DNA of 64,000 bases from a virus. Location: positions 1 through 64,000 of IMG/VR virus record IMGVR_UViG_3300025010_000004; one strand, 5' to 3'. Position numbers and translations under genes: made by a program. This document shows positions 9,425-18,248 of the stretch, one piece after another. Numbering within the stretch: position 1 is the stretch's first letter; the number at the start of each line of letters is the position of its first letter. The notes beneath the pieces were generated by a model. The model saw nothing but the letters and a program-made list of their open reading frames with translations. It was not told the DNA's origin and did no database searches.

Positions 9425-10276
9425 ATGAACTTTCGAATTAAAAATAAAGCTACTATACTTTTCACTGCGACTATTGGCGCTTTCTTTGTAGCCCAGATAT
9501 ATGCGGCTCCTGGGGATAAAACTGACGTTGGAAGTGTTTCTGCTGTGAGGCATAAGCGGTTATCTAGCGCTACGTTAGACTACAATAGGATGCCTAACCG
9601 AGTAGTTGTTCAGGATAGTCTAACCTCCGCTTCATCTACTGAGGCTCTCTCAGCAAAGCAAGGTAAGAATCTTAAAGCGATCCAGGACAACTACAGCACG
9701 GCGCAAGCCGCAAAGGATGAAGCACAAGACTCCAATATTAACGCGCGCCTTGCAACCTCAACGGCAGCAGCAACCTACAAAACCCTCGAAGGTTTCAACG
9801 ACTACTCCGCCGCACAACACGCCAAGCGCATCGCCCACAAAACCGCCGACGATCACCCCCAGTACCACAACGACACGCGGGGGGATGCGCGGTATCAGAA
9901 AAGCACATTAACCGGGCTTTCCGGCGATGCCACGTTACGCACCAACAACACCTACATTGCCAACGCCACCGGCAGATTGACGTTAGCCAATTACTCCACA
10001 GGCAGAATCGTTTTGTTCACGAATTACAGCGCCCGGCTCATCCCAGGTCAATCATCCATGCAGGTTAAGTGGACGCATCCTTCCACTTTCACAGGCTACA
10101 CAACATCGGCAGGATGGTCGGTAAAAATACCGGTCAATACCTACCTGGAACTGGTATCGCTAGGCTCCCCAATGTGGCAGGCGATCATGACAACGCAGCA
10201 CCTGGTTAAAACTGGAATAGATGAATTTAACGCACTGCCGAGTGCAACCATAGTTATTACCAACTTAGTACCATAG
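9425..10276 (+). CDS. Mosaic tail fibre-like protein with N-terminal signal-like segment
   Basis: A 283-residue protein. Residues 9-28 (ATILFTATIGAFFVAQIYAA) look like a secretion signal or membrane anchor, unusual for a tail fibre. Residues 60-85 (RVVVQDSLTSAS, ALSAKQGKNLK) are a common tail-fibre repeat. From about base 9690 the codon use turns GC-rich and the protein continues with HTKTADDHPQY-like and TGLSGDATL segments; the C-terminus is a compact beta domain. The gene therefore looks like a fusion of an AT-rich phage 5' part and an imported 3' part. Receptor binding is likely but not shown. Confidence 0.55.
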   Translation: MNFRIKNKATILFTATIGAFFVAQIYAAPGDKTDVGSVSAVRHKRLSSATLDYNRMPNRVVVQDSLTSASSTEALSAKQGKNLKAIQDNYSTAQAAKDEAQDSNINARLATSTAAATYKTLEGFNDYSAAQHAKRIAHKTADDHPQYHNDTRGDARYQKSTLTGLSGDATLRTNNTYIANATGRLTLANYSTGRIVLFTNYSARLIPGQSSMQVKWTHPSTFTGYTTSAGWSVKIPVNTYLELVSLGSPMWQAIMTTQHLVKTGIDEFNALPSATIVITNLVP

Positions 10277-10285
10277 GAGGTCGGG

Positions 10286-13200
10286 ATGAGATTATTCTTT
10301 ATAAGTATATTTTTGCTCCTCCTAACCAGCAACGCCTGGGGAGCATCTATTACCAACGCCACCGGCCAGGCCGCAGGCACCTATAACTGGTCAGATTCGG
10401 CCACATGGCAGGGCGGCGTTATTCCGGGTCACGACAGCAACGCAAACAGCGACACCGTTATCATCAACGCCCCGGCCAGCGGCGTCATCACTCTTATCAT
10501 CGACCAAAATCTGACCATCGGCAATCCGGCAGACAACACCACGTTCGGGGTTTTGGTTAAAGGGGTTTCAGCAACCAATTACGTGCGGCTGCAGGTTGCC
10601 GACGGCGTGACGGTAACGTTTACCGGGCTCACCAATTACGGACTCAATCAGGGCTATCCTCTGAAAGTTGAGCGGTACGGCCGATTCGAGCCACAACCGG
10701 GCAGCGCGGTAGCGATGGACTCGGCCAGTGAAATGCAAAACATGGCGCTGATACAGGGCACCGTCTACGCCGTCGGCACGGCTGACAAAAAAATAACCTT
10801 TACCTCCCCGGCTGCCCGCGTCAATTGGAACAACAGCGGCACCACTACCCTGACAACCGCCCACGAAAAACAGTATTGGGTGGATAAAAACATCATCAAC
10901 ATCAAACTCGACCGCGACTGGATAGCCAATGCAGACGGCACCGGTCCCGGCGACGACTCGGCTACCGGCAGCACGTCAATAAACGTCTCGGCGATGGCCC
11001 CGGCGGGTTTATTCACAACCCGCAAAAATTACCAATTGGACGCCAACGGTTTGCCCGATCCGACCAACCTTACCGAGGTCGGGGATTATTCCATTAATCA
11101 CGACATGGGACAGATATTTGTCAAAGTAACCGATCAGAACTATGCCGCCATCTCCGCGACTATCGCCTATAAATACCTCACCTATACCGGCTGGGGCATC
11201 AAGCTGCTGGAGAATACCACCTACAACGAAGGCTTTTTTGAACACTGCAATTTTGAGTACATGGGTTTTTACACCACAGCGTTAGGTTCCAACTATGGCG
11301 GAATTACTGTCAGATATAAAAACAGCGCAGCCAGCGCAGCCGACCGTCTATTCAGGTTTGCTAACAACCGGGTAAGGTACTCGGCCTCGTTCCTCGGCCT
11401 TCGGGCGCTGACCGGCACGGCTGCCGACCCGATACTGATTGCCAACAATGATTTTGGTGCCGTCTATGCCGTATCGAGCGCGTTTGCCACTCTTAATTTT
11501 TACGCTGAGGCCAGCGCTTACGTAGCCTTGCGCGACAATCTGGTTAAGACATACCGCTATTTTGTCTCTTCCGGAGGTTACAGCGCGATTCCTATACCGT
11601 TGTCAAATTTTACATTTACCGGCAACAAAATTGCCGCGGCGCAATTGTGGGAGGCAAAGCAGTATGGCGGCGCTCCGATGCCGGATCTGGACATGTCTGG
11701 CAACTATCTGCACGGTTTCGGCTCGTCCGCCATTGCCTCGTCTCTCGTGTATATCAAACATATTTACGGAACTGCCGGCCACCCGGTGCTGATTCATCAC
11801 AACGAGTTCGCCCATAATTACCGGACGATTCTGCACGAGTCGCATATAAAAATTTATGGCAACAATTTTAGGAACTGCAACAAACACTCAAATATGATGG
11901 CCGCATCTAGCCTGGACGAGTACTTATCCGACGTTGATTTTTACAATAACGTGGCGTGGGGTCACGGCATCAGCATCAACACCTCCGGGTTATTCCAGCT
12001 TGGTTATAACAATCGCGTATGGGTGGACAATATCAGGTGTAAAAACAATACGCTGTATAACGCAATCAACGGCTTGGAGTTGTCAGACCTCGACATAGGC
12101 GGCTCTGGCACCACCAACATCGTAACCGTGGGCACCAATATCGAGTATGACAACAACATTGTCCACTCCATGACCACCAACGGCGTGCAGGTGGGGCTGG
12201 GCTGGAACTCCCGTTACAACCGTACCCGGCTGCACCTGGTCAGCCTCGACAACAATATTGTGTACAACTCCGGCTCTGCAGCCTATCTCAATGTTACCCC
12301 CGGCACGTTTACGTGGGGCGGGGAACGGTACAATCTGGCGGCAACGCGCAATGTTGAAGGGGTCGCACTTCATTCGGCCAGCTACAGCAGTCCGCAAACC
12401 AACAAAGCCCTGGCGTTGACAGTAACCACACCCGGCAGTGACGAAACACTGGCATGGGATGGCGGCACGGCTATCCAATTGGTGCAGGGCACCGGCTCGT
12501 TCACCAGCGCCGGAACTAATCCGGCTGACGGTTCCAGTGGTCGAACTCCGTTCGGCACGGTCACCGACGCCGCAAAAACCTGGCAGGTTGACGATTTTCG
12601 GGATACTGACATCAACACCGTAACCAGCCCGTCGGCAATGTGGATCAAAATCACCTCTGGCACCGGCGCGGGGCAGATCCGCATGATTGCCCACACAGCC
12701 AGTGCTACCACATTGAGGATTGTCCCAGCCTGGGACACGCTGCCGCAGGTGGGCGACACCTACACCATTTACAAATCAATGGTGCAGTTGACCGACGGGG
12801 CTGGGACAAATACTATTATGGCCGGTATTGATCTCCGTACCTTACCTACCACCTCACAGACCGACACCGGTATCTCGTGGGCCAACAACAGCCTGACCAG
12901 TGACCCACTGCTGGCGAATCCTGCATCGCTGTCCACCAGCGTTAATGACTACAAAATCACCGCAGGCTCACCGGCCATTGACGCGGGAACGTCACTCAAT
13001 GCCCCTGCCACCGACTATTTTGACACTTCACGCACTACTGCTGATATTGGGTTTTTTGAGTTTGTGTCGGCAGCAAACACCACCTTCGCCGCCTCCGGTA
13101 CGGTTTCAGGCATCGGTACCAGTGACACAATCAGCACTATCCAGATCATCTGGCAACTAAGTGGGACCGATGCAAACGAATCTGCCGCTATATCAGCGGG

Positions 13201-13384
13201 CAGGACAGTATCGTTAACTGAGTCCTCAGATGTATCAGCTTTTCAGGGGTCAGGTTACAACGTATCCATCTCTAAATTGGGGGCGGGAACCTACACGCCA
13301 AAAGTAAGAGTTATCGAAAATAGAGGCGCAGGCGGCAACGTTACCGGGGGCTGGACCGCTGGCAGCAATTTTGTAATTCCGTAA
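10286..13384 (+). CDS. Secreted-type right-handed beta-helix surface protein
   Basis: A 1032-residue protein with a clear signal peptide (MRLFFISIFLLLLTSNAWG, then AS). Residues 30-75 (TYNWSDSATWQGGVIPG, DTVIINAP) match the start of G8-like / polysaccharide-surface domains. Residues 330-640 contain many short Asn-rich rungs (ANNDFG, DLDMSGNYLHG, HHNEFAH, YGNNFRNCN, YDNNIVH) expected of a parallel beta-helix as in pectate lyases and tail spikes. The C-terminus is an Ig-like module. The codon use is GC-rich (34 of 60 bases in 12421-12480), unlike the neighbours, so recent transfer is likely. It could be a capsule depolymerase, adhesin or lysogen-free moron; catalytic residues cannot be named. 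Confidence 0.6.
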   Translation: MRLFFISIFLLLLTSNAWGASITNATGQAAGTYNWSDSATWQGGVIPGHDSNANSDTVIINAPASGVITLIIDQNLTIGNPADNTTFGVLVKGVSATNYVRLQVADGVTVTFTGLTNYGLNQGYPLKVERYGRFEPQPGSAVAMDSASEMQNMALIQGTVYAVGTADKKITFTSPAARVNWNNSGTTTLTTAHEKQYWVDKNIINIKLDRDWIANADGTGPGDDSATGSTSINVSAMAPAGLFTTRKNYQLDANGLPDPTNLTEVGDYSINHDMGQIFVKVTDQNYAAISATIAYKYLTYTGWGIKLLENTTYNEGFFEHCNFEYMGFYTTALGSNYGGITVRYKNSAASAADRLFRFANNRVRYSASFLGLRALTGTAADPILIANNDFGAVYAVSSAFATLNFYAEASAYVALRDNLVKTYRYFVSSGGYSAIPIPLSNFTFTGNKIAAAQLWEAKQYGGAPMPDLDMSGNYLHGFGSSAIASSLVYIKHIYGTAGHPVLIHHNEFAHNYRTILHESHIKIYGNNFRNCNKHSNMMAASSLDEYLSDVDFYNNVAWGHGISINTSGLFQLGYNNRVWVDNIRCKNNTLYNAINGLELSDLDIGGSGTTNIVTVGTNIEYDNNIVHSMTTNGVQVGLGWNSRYNRTRLHLVSLDNNIVYNSGSAAYLNVTPGTFTWGGERYNLAATRNVEGVALHSASYSSPQTNKALALTVTTPGSDETLAWDGGTAIQLVQGTGSFTSAGTNPADGSSGRTPFGTVTDAAKTWQVDDFRDTDINTVTSPSAMWIKITSGTGAGQIRMIAHTASATTLRIVPAWDTLPQVGDTYTIYKSMVQLTDGAGTNTIMAGIDLRTLPTTSQTDTGISWANNSLTSDPLLANPASLSTSVNDYKITAGSPAIDAGTSLNAPATDYFDTSRTTADIGFFEFVSAANTTFAASGTVSGIGTSDTISTIQIIWQLSGTDANESAAISAGRTVSLTESSDVSAFQGSGYNVSISKLGAGTYTPKVRVIENRGAGGNVTGGWTAGSNFVIP

Positions 13385-13537
13385 TGGTCATCAGGCTGGA
13401 ATGGTCAAACGAGGGGAGAGTTTAAAGCCTACTCGTTCGATGGTGGATTTGGAAATCTGTTGACGGGCTATTTTGAAGTTTCTGTCGGCACCCACGAACG
13501 CAAAAGCATCCTGGCAAACGAACTTCAAACACTGTGA
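13385..13537 (+). other. In-frame 50-codon open extension after the beta-helix stop codon
   Basis: After the TAA at 13382-13384 the same frame stays open for 50 codons (WSSGWNGQTRGEFK ... ILANELQTL) to a TGA at 13535. It has no start codon of its own with a binding site. The encoded sequence is protein-like (Gly/aromatic-rich). It may be a former C-terminus cut off by a new stop codon, a low-level readthrough extension, or the remains of a deleted gene. Confidence 0.4.
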
Positions 13538-13549
13538 ATGGAGGTGACT

Positions 13550-13756
13550 GTGCAGGAAGAATATAGAGGACCGGAGCGGCGGAGAATAATAATGTGTACG
13601 CTGCTGATGGTTATTGCATCAGGCTGCTCAAGGCACCAGCTAGACTCCTACGATGTTAGCCTATCAGCTAACGATACAAAGTATCAGAGTGATAGATCAG
13701 ACACGGCAACTACAGTTGGTGGAAAGATTGATTTCCACTTTAAGGTGAAGAGATGA
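13550..13756 (+). CDS. Small putative lipoprotein
   Basis: A 68-residue product read from GTG at 13550 behind GGAGGTGA; an upstream ATG at 13538 has no binding site. After a charged N-terminus (EEYRGPERRR) comes a hydrophobic stretch ending in the lipobox-like VIASGC, so Cys would be lipidated after signal peptidase II cleavage. The rest is Ser/Asp-rich with a beta-type end (GGKIDFHFKVKR). Its place beside lipase-like and holin-like genes fits an outer-membrane lysis factor (o-spanin-like), but no Pro-rich region typical of Rz1 is present, so this is a guess. Confidence 0.5.
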   Translation: MQEEYRGPERRRIIMCTLLMVIASGCSRHQLDSYDVSLSANDTKYQSDRSDTATTVGGKIDFHFKVKR

Positions 13757-14337
13757 ACACTATAAAATCAGCAGTAGACGCTTGCTATAATAGCTACGAT
13801 GATGCACAAGCTATTCAAGTAGATGATATGTACTATCATGTATGCGAGATAGATGGTACTACCTATTTAGCTATTAGAGGCACTGATAATAAAATGAACG
13901 TGCGTAGAAACCTTAGGTTTTGGCCAGCGCCCAGTCCCAAAGGTCACATAGCACATAAAGGGTTCGTTGGCGCTAGCAACGTCCTAGTGCAAGAAGCTAA
14001 AAGAATAAAAGAAGAATCAAAAAATTTTATCATAACAGGCCACTCTCTAGGCGGAGCTACCGCTATTATACTAGCGGAAGCTTTGGAGTGTCAGGTAATT
14101 AGCTTTGGGTCTCCTAGAGTATACTTTAAATGGGGCAGCAGCCCTACCTTGAATCATCTTAGGGTAATATGCGACGATGACCCTGTGCCTATGATTCCTA
14201 GGCTTCTTTACAAGCACGTAGAATCCCAATCACTTGTGCTTCACGACAATGATGGGGGCATAGATACAAAAGATCACGACATTGATGTGTACCGTAGTAG
14301 AGTATACGCTTATTTCAACGGAGTCTATAATGGGTAA
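13753..14337 (+). CDS. Class 3 lipase-like alpha/beta hydrolase
   Basis: A 194-residue protein coupled to the lipoprotein gene by ATGA. It shows the serine hydrolase elbow ITGHSLGGATA (Ser near residue 100), a following Asp in the CDDDPVPMIP segment and a late His in TKDHDIDVY, which together give the Ser-Asp-His triad of fungal-type class 3 lipases. The segment YLAIRGT is the usual oxyanion-side strand. There is no signal peptide. In mycobacteriophages LysB esterases attack the outer envelope; an analogous envelope-lipid role at lysis is plausible here, as is a virion role. Confidence 0.75.
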   Translation: MNTIKSAVDACYNSYDDAQAIQVDDMYYHVCEIDGTTYLAIRGTDNKMNVRRNLRFWPAPSPKGHIAHKGFVGASNVLVQEAKRIKEESKNFIITGHSLGGATAIILAEALECQVISFGSPRVYFKWGSSPTLNHLRVICDDDPVPMIPRLLYKHVESQSLVLHDNDGGIDTKDHDIDVYRSRVYAYFNGVYNG

Positions 14338-14566
14338 GAAACTAAAAGATATACTTGCCGGGTTTATTGAGGATAAGAAAACATCAACTGCAGGAGTAGT
14401 CCCATTGGCCGGAGCAGCGGCTATGGCCTATGGTATGTATACAGGGGCAGTTCCTATTACGTACGAGAACGTCGGTATAGTTGCAACTGGAGCTTCTACT
14501 GGTATAGGACTTTTATTTGCAAAAGATTCAGCAAAGAAGAAGAGAGTGCCAAGGAAGAAGAAATAA
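14330..14566 (+). CDS. Holin-like small membrane protein
   Basis: A 78-residue protein that overlaps the lipase stop by 8 bases. It has two weakly hydrophobic Gly/Ala-rich segments (AGVVPLAGAAAMAYGMYTG and VGIVATGASTGIGLLF) and a strongly basic tail (AKKKRVPRKKK). This layout fits a two-segment holin, but similar proteins also occur in tails. It is the last rightward gene before the bidirectional terminator. Confidence 0.45.
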   Translation: MGKKLKDILAGFIEDKKTSTAGVVPLAGAAAMAYGMYTGAVPITYENVGIVATGASTGIGLLFAKDSAKKKRVPRKKK

Positions 14567-14570
14567 GAAA

Positions 14571-14600
14571 AGCCCCTCAACTAAAGTTGAGGGGCTTTTT
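14571..14600. terminator. Bidirectional rho-independent terminator
   Basis: An 11-bp perfect stem AGCCCCTCAAC / GTTGAGGGGCT around loop TAAA is followed by TTTT on the plus strand and, read the other way, preceded by AAAA that gives a U run on the minus strand. It separates the rightward tail/lysis genes from the leftward metabolism genes. Confidence 0.93.
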
Positions 14601-14631
14601 AGTTATCGCTACGGGAATTAACGTAGCGTTA

Positions 14632-15093
14632 CTAGTAATCTTTTCCTTTTTTAAGTATCTTTTGGTTTGAGCTTGCTAAGGTAACTCCATATACTGTATC
14701 GAAATTTCCTTTAAGCTCGTCTATGTATCTACCAGTTTTAATATAGTCGAATTGGTTTCTAATACTAAAGTCAATCTCTGCTATAATCTTACGCGTAAAC
14801 AGCCACGTCTTAAGCCCTGCATTTTTAAGTTTTTCAGCCAATTCAAGCAGCTCTTTAGTAGGCTGCTCTGTAGGCTCGCCGCCCATAAACATAACTTGAG
14901 TAACTAGCCTAGGGTTTTCTTTTGATTTACTTATTAAGTACGCGCTTAGTTCTTCTACTGATACCTCGTCACCTTTAGTAGGGTCATGCGTTTCTGGGTT
15001 GTGACAATTAAAACAATGTGGGCCTGAGCAGCCTGCGAAATAAATGTCAATAGATAGTGAGGATAAGGAGTATTGGGTAGTAAGTATCCTCAT
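14632..15093 (-). CDS. nrdG: Anaerobic ribonucleotide reductase activating protein
   Basis: A 153-residue radical SAM enzyme that installs the glycyl radical on NrdD. The [4Fe-4S] motif is AGCSGPHCFNCHNPE, a C-x4-C-x2-C form used by one NrdG branch. GGEPTEQP is the SAM-binding GGE motif. Its ATG overlaps the NrdD stop (TAATG), so the two are translated together. It works only without oxygen, which says something about when and where the host grows. Confidence 0.93.
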   Translation of the reverse strand: MRILTTQYSLSSLSIDIYFAGCSGPHCFNCHNPETHDPTKGDEVSVEELSAYLISKSKENPRLVTQVMFMGGEPTEQPTKELLELAEKLKNAGLKTWLFTRKIIAEIDFSIRNQFDYIKTGRYIDELKGNFDTVYGVTLASSNQKILKKGKDY

Positions 15094-17021
15094 TATAGTT
15101 TAACCTTCTCTGCTTTGTAGAACTGTCTATTTGGGTAGTCTTCTTCTCGCCTTACCTGATTCCAGTATTTAACGTTGGTAAGAAACCCAACAACCCTCGT
15201 AAAGTTATCTGCAACATCAGCCCCACATATTGAACACTTCGTATCTTTACCTATACTCATATGGTCATTTACACATCGCTGTATATTGTAGTTAATAGCA
15301 AAATAAACAACCCCCTGCTTGGCACACGTCTTAATAAGATCTACTATCTTATTGTGGTCATTTATCCTTTCTTCTACATTTAGGTGACATATAGCACCGC
15401 CTGAAAAGTGACTGTCAAACAACCCCTGAAGCTTGATTCTATCTAACAAATCAGCCTTAGTAACTAGAGGAATAAACTGATTGCTGTAGATATCGTACTT
15501 ATCATTAAACCCTAGAAGTCTGTCTTTAGCAGCCAATTTAATCGAACTGCTTTCTCCTGGGATTTGTTCACAGTTATGTGGAGTCTTGTACAACTTCTGG
15601 TATTTGTCATTTTCAAGGTTAATAGTTTCTAGAAGAGCTACTACAAAATCTTGCCCGTCACTTTCTAGAATATTGTACCCCATAATTTCACAGCATTCAT
15701 TAAGCCCGTTAACTCCTAAAGTGGAGTATTGTCTTGATAACTCCATAAAACCTAGTGAGTAGAGCGGTAAATTTCCACTTTCAATCCTCTTCTTAATTAT
15801 GGTTCTTTTAGTGTGGTTAACTTTAGCAGCCACCCCTACTAGTTCTTTTAACTCACTAAAGAAGTGTGTTTCTCTTTCTACGCTGTTACTTATTTTAGCT
15901 GCTCTCGTAGCCAGCTTGGGTAAATTTACAGAAACCACCCCAAGAGACCCTATCTTGGAACTACCGCTTCCGAATGAGTTGAAGTACTCATTATCCATTT
16001 CGGATCTTAAACGGCAGCATGAGCTAAGCATCGAGGATTTGCCTATGTAGATGTTGATAAACCCATAGGCCATGTTTTTCTTTGCAATGAACTCGGCAAA
16101 GGTATTGTCTAGTAGTTCCTTCTGGTCGTTTATTGTAAAGCAGGCAGTCACTATAGGAAAAGTAATCGGGGTGCGCTCCATTTCTTTATTCATTACATCT
16201 AGAAACAACTCTTGTAGTTGCTCGACCACATATATAGTAGGGGTGCTCCCATCCGGGAATACGTAGTTCGGGCAAAGGCTTTCTAAGAAAGGCCTGTCGA
16301 ATATAGACACATTTGTAAAGCACGATTGGGAACCTCTTGAGGGTTGTCCAAGAGTGTAAATTAGACTTACTATAGTCTCTTTTACGTATTTCCAGCATGA
16401 GGCTTCATCCTTGAATTCAAAGCCTGCATCTTTTTTATCAGTCAGAATTTTCTCTACATAATAACTCATAACTATGAACAAATCCGCCAGGCCGGTGGCC
16501 CCTAGGGTTGAGTTCGCCGCAATTATAGTGAATTGTTCCACCTGGCTTTTGAAGCTGTACAGGTATTTAGGAGCAATTGATTTAATCTTATCGACCATCG
16601 GGAGACCTAAAAGTGAAATATCGTAAGTGCTGTAATTAAAACAATAGGGACTCCCTGCAGCGATGCCGTGAGCATCATGAAAATAAACATTACCTGATAT
16701 TTGATCTTCCATAGCTGAGTTAGCTATAGCAGCCCCATAAAGCTTCTTCATATTTTTCCATAGCATATAGTAACTATTTAGTTTTAAAAAAGGCTTTGGC
16801 AACTCCAAGCTGTATGCTATATTGCTGTTGTCAGACATATTAGCGTTGGAGTCTATACTGGCATCGGCAGTAGTAGCTGCAGCGAAGAACTCTTTTGAAA
16901 ATTTTGACATGTCAAGTTGCTTGCCGATACCGTCGATATCAAACAACTTTTGCCCGTATTTAGATTTTAGGTACATCATTAAGTCTACAAATTCTTGGTC
17001 GTACGTTTGGTGAATATACAT
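15093..17021 (-). CDS. nrdD: Anaerobic (class III) ribonucleoside-triphosphate reductase
   Basis: A 642-residue enzyme that reduces NTPs to dNTPs using a glycyl radical and formate. The radical site is in RVVGFLTN near residue 612, with the usual metal-binding Cys/His cluster in front (CVNDH, CSICG). The segments NSTLGATGLADLFI and FTNVSIFD belong to the NrdD barrel. The length is close to that of T4 NrdD (605), and the regulatory ATP-cone is missing or very short, as is common in phage enzymes. A strong AAGAAGGAGAA site precedes the ATG. Confidence 0.95.
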   Translation of the reverse strand: MYIHQTYDQEFVDLMMYLKSKYGQKLFDIDGIGKQLDMSKFSKEFFAAATTADASIDSNANMSDNSNIAYSLELPKPFLKLNSYYMLWKNMKKLYGAAIANSAMEDQISGNVYFHDAHGIAAGSPYCFNYSTYDISLLGLPMVDKIKSIAPKYLYSFKSQVEQFTIIAANSTLGATGLADLFIVMSYYVEKILTDKKDAGFEFKDEASCWKYVKETIVSLIYTLGQPSRGSQSCFTNVSIFDRPFLESLCPNYVFPDGSTPTIYVVEQLQELFLDVMNKEMERTPITFPIVTACFTINDQKELLDNTFAEFIAKKNMAYGFINIYIGKSSMLSSCCRLRSEMDNEYFNSFGSGSSKIGSLGVVSVNLPKLATRAAKISNSVERETHFFSELKELVGVAAKVNHTKRTIIKKRIESGNLPLYSLGFMELSRQYSTLGVNGLNECCEIMGYNILESDGQDFVVALLETINLENDKYQKLYKTPHNCEQIPGESSSIKLAAKDRLLGFNDKYDIYSNQFIPLVTKADLLDRIKLQGLFDSHFSGGAICHLNVEERINDHNKIVDLIKTCAKQGVVYFAINYNIQRCVNDHMSIGKDTKCSICGADVADNFTRVVGFLTNVKYWNQVRREEDYPNRQFYKAEKVKL

Positions 17022-17049
17022 GCTTTGTTCTCCTTCTTAAAGAATAGAA

Positions 17050-17077
17050 AGGAGAGTGTACAACAATACACTCTCCT
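17050..17077 (-). terminator. Hairpin between clpP and nrdD
   Basis: An 11-bp stem AGGAGAGTGTA / TACACTCTCCT with a 6-base loop, followed on the minus strand by TTTCTATTCTTT. It lies after the ClpP-like gene and before NrdD, so it could end or weaken transcription or stabilise the message. A TATAAT-like box lies just upstream but has no good -35 partner. Confidence 0.55.
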
Positions 17078-17114
17078 ATGGGTATCTATATTATATACCT
17101 AATTCCAACCTTTT

Positions 17115-17864
17115 TTATTTAACTTTTGTGGCAACTTTCTTAGCTACTTTGCGCTTGCTTATCGGGGTTACATCGAGCCCCCTAGGAACTACCGCGTCAA
17201 CAAGACCCCATTTAACCGCTTCTTCTGCTGTAATATACCAGTCTTGTTTTTTAGCATGTAGTTCATCAAGTCTCTTTTGGGTGACTCTACTCTTCTCTAC
17301 AATGATACTATCAATAACCTTCTGGTCTTTTGCCAGTTGGTCTGCGTTATCCTTATGGTCTTGCAGCTTTCCATAGCCTGGAAAATTTGCTATACTGTGG
17401 GCCATAAGTGCGCAAAAAGAATATGCGTACCGGGCGTGCCCAGATATTAGAATTAGAAATGCCATTGACGCGGCCTGCCCTTGTGCTACAGTTACCACAG
17501 GGGTTTTTGATTGGTAGATCGCGCTCACTACTGCAAGGCCGTCTGTAACGTAACCTCCGGGGCTATTTATAAATAAAGTTATAGGGTTGTATAATCTGTT
17601 ATACCCTACTTCCCTAGCAGTCAGTTCTTCATCTTCACTATTGAAACGCTCTATCGCCATAACAGCTTTTTCAATCCATGTTTCATCTACAGGGCCATTT
17701 AGAATTATTTGCCTGTTAGCTAGATGCTCTTTGTAAACATCAGTGGCTATATTGCCTGTGCTTAAAAGCTCCTGCGGGTTACACCCCTGTGCTACCGAAA
17801 CCTCCTTTACGTTCGGTTTCGTCAAGTTCATCAACTGCCACAAATTTTGCTTGTATATATTCAT
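17115..17864 (-). CDS. ClpP-like serine protease
   Basis: A 249-residue S14 peptidase. The catalytic residues are visible: Ser133 in GQAASMAFL, His156 in ALMAHSIAN and Asp208 in [24 protein letters not shown] is the substrate-binding strand. The N-terminal ~45 residues and a Lys-rich tail ([13 protein letters not shown]) extend the core. It starts inside the end of the dUTPase gene (86-base overlap). Because it sits among nucleotide metabolism genes and not beside portal or capsid genes, it is unlikely to be the head maturation protease; it may act with, or compete against, the host Clp ATPases. Confidence 0.85.
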   Translation of the reverse strand: MNIYKQNLWQLMNLTKPNVKEVSVAQGCNPQELLSTGNIATDVYKEHLANRQIILNGPVDETWIEKAVMAIERFNSEDEELTAREVGYNRLYNPITLFINSPGGYVTDGLAVVSAIYQSKTPVVTVAQGQAASMAFLILISGHARYAYSFCALMAHSIANFPGYGKLQDHKDNADQLAKDQKVIDSIIVEKSRVTQKRLDELHAKKQDWYITAEEAVKWGLVDAVVPRGLDVTPISKRKVAKKVATKVK

Positions 17865-18240
17865 TAAATACCCCCTGCGCGATTCTGTCTCCGTCGGCTA
17901 TTACGACTGGTTCCGTTCCGTGGTTAATTACAATAGCCCCAATTTCATTTCTATAGTCAGAATCTATAGTCCCTGGAGTGTTAACTAGAGTGATGCCGTG
18001 CTTAAGAGCTAGGCCAGACCTAGGCCTAAGTTGAAGCTCATATCCTTTGGGTATAGCCATAGCAATCCCAAGAGGTATAAGCTTCCTCTCTCCGACATTA
18101 AGTATCAGTGGCTCGTCGAGGTATGCATAAAAGTCTACACCAGATGAGCCGACGGTAGCGTCTTTAGGTAGAGGGTGCCTCCCATCCCTAACGTTTTTAA
18201 TTTTAACGTAAAACATATATTTCTTTAAAGCAGAAAACAT
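17779..18240 (-). CDS. dut: dUTPase (trimeric dUTP diphosphatase)
   Basis: A 153-residue enzyme that converts dUTP to dUMP and keeps uracil out of phage DNA. All five family motifs can be seen: [43 protein letters not shown] and the terminal GGFGSTG. ATG at 18240 follows AGGAGG by 4 bases; the TTG before it is too close to the site. The last motif overlaps the start of the ClpP-like gene. Confidence 0.95.
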   Translation of the reverse strand: MFSALKKYMFYVKIKNVRDGRHPLPKDATVGSSGVDFYAYLDEPLILNVGERKLIPLGIAMAIPKGYELQLRPRSGLALKHGITLVNTPGTIDSDYRNEIGAIVINHGTEPVVIADGDRIAQGVFNEYIQAKFVAVDELDETERKGGFGSTGV

Positions 18241-18248
18241 CAAACCTC

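Noticed and set aside
11603-12694. Long leftward frames opposite the beta-helix gene
   Set aside because: They arise from the GC-rich codon use of the gene on the other strand, lack binding sites and have no recognisable protein pattern.
17115-17864. ClpP-like gene as the head maturation protease
   Set aside because: No portal, scaffold or capsid genes are near it and its neighbours are dUTPase and ribonucleotide reductase.
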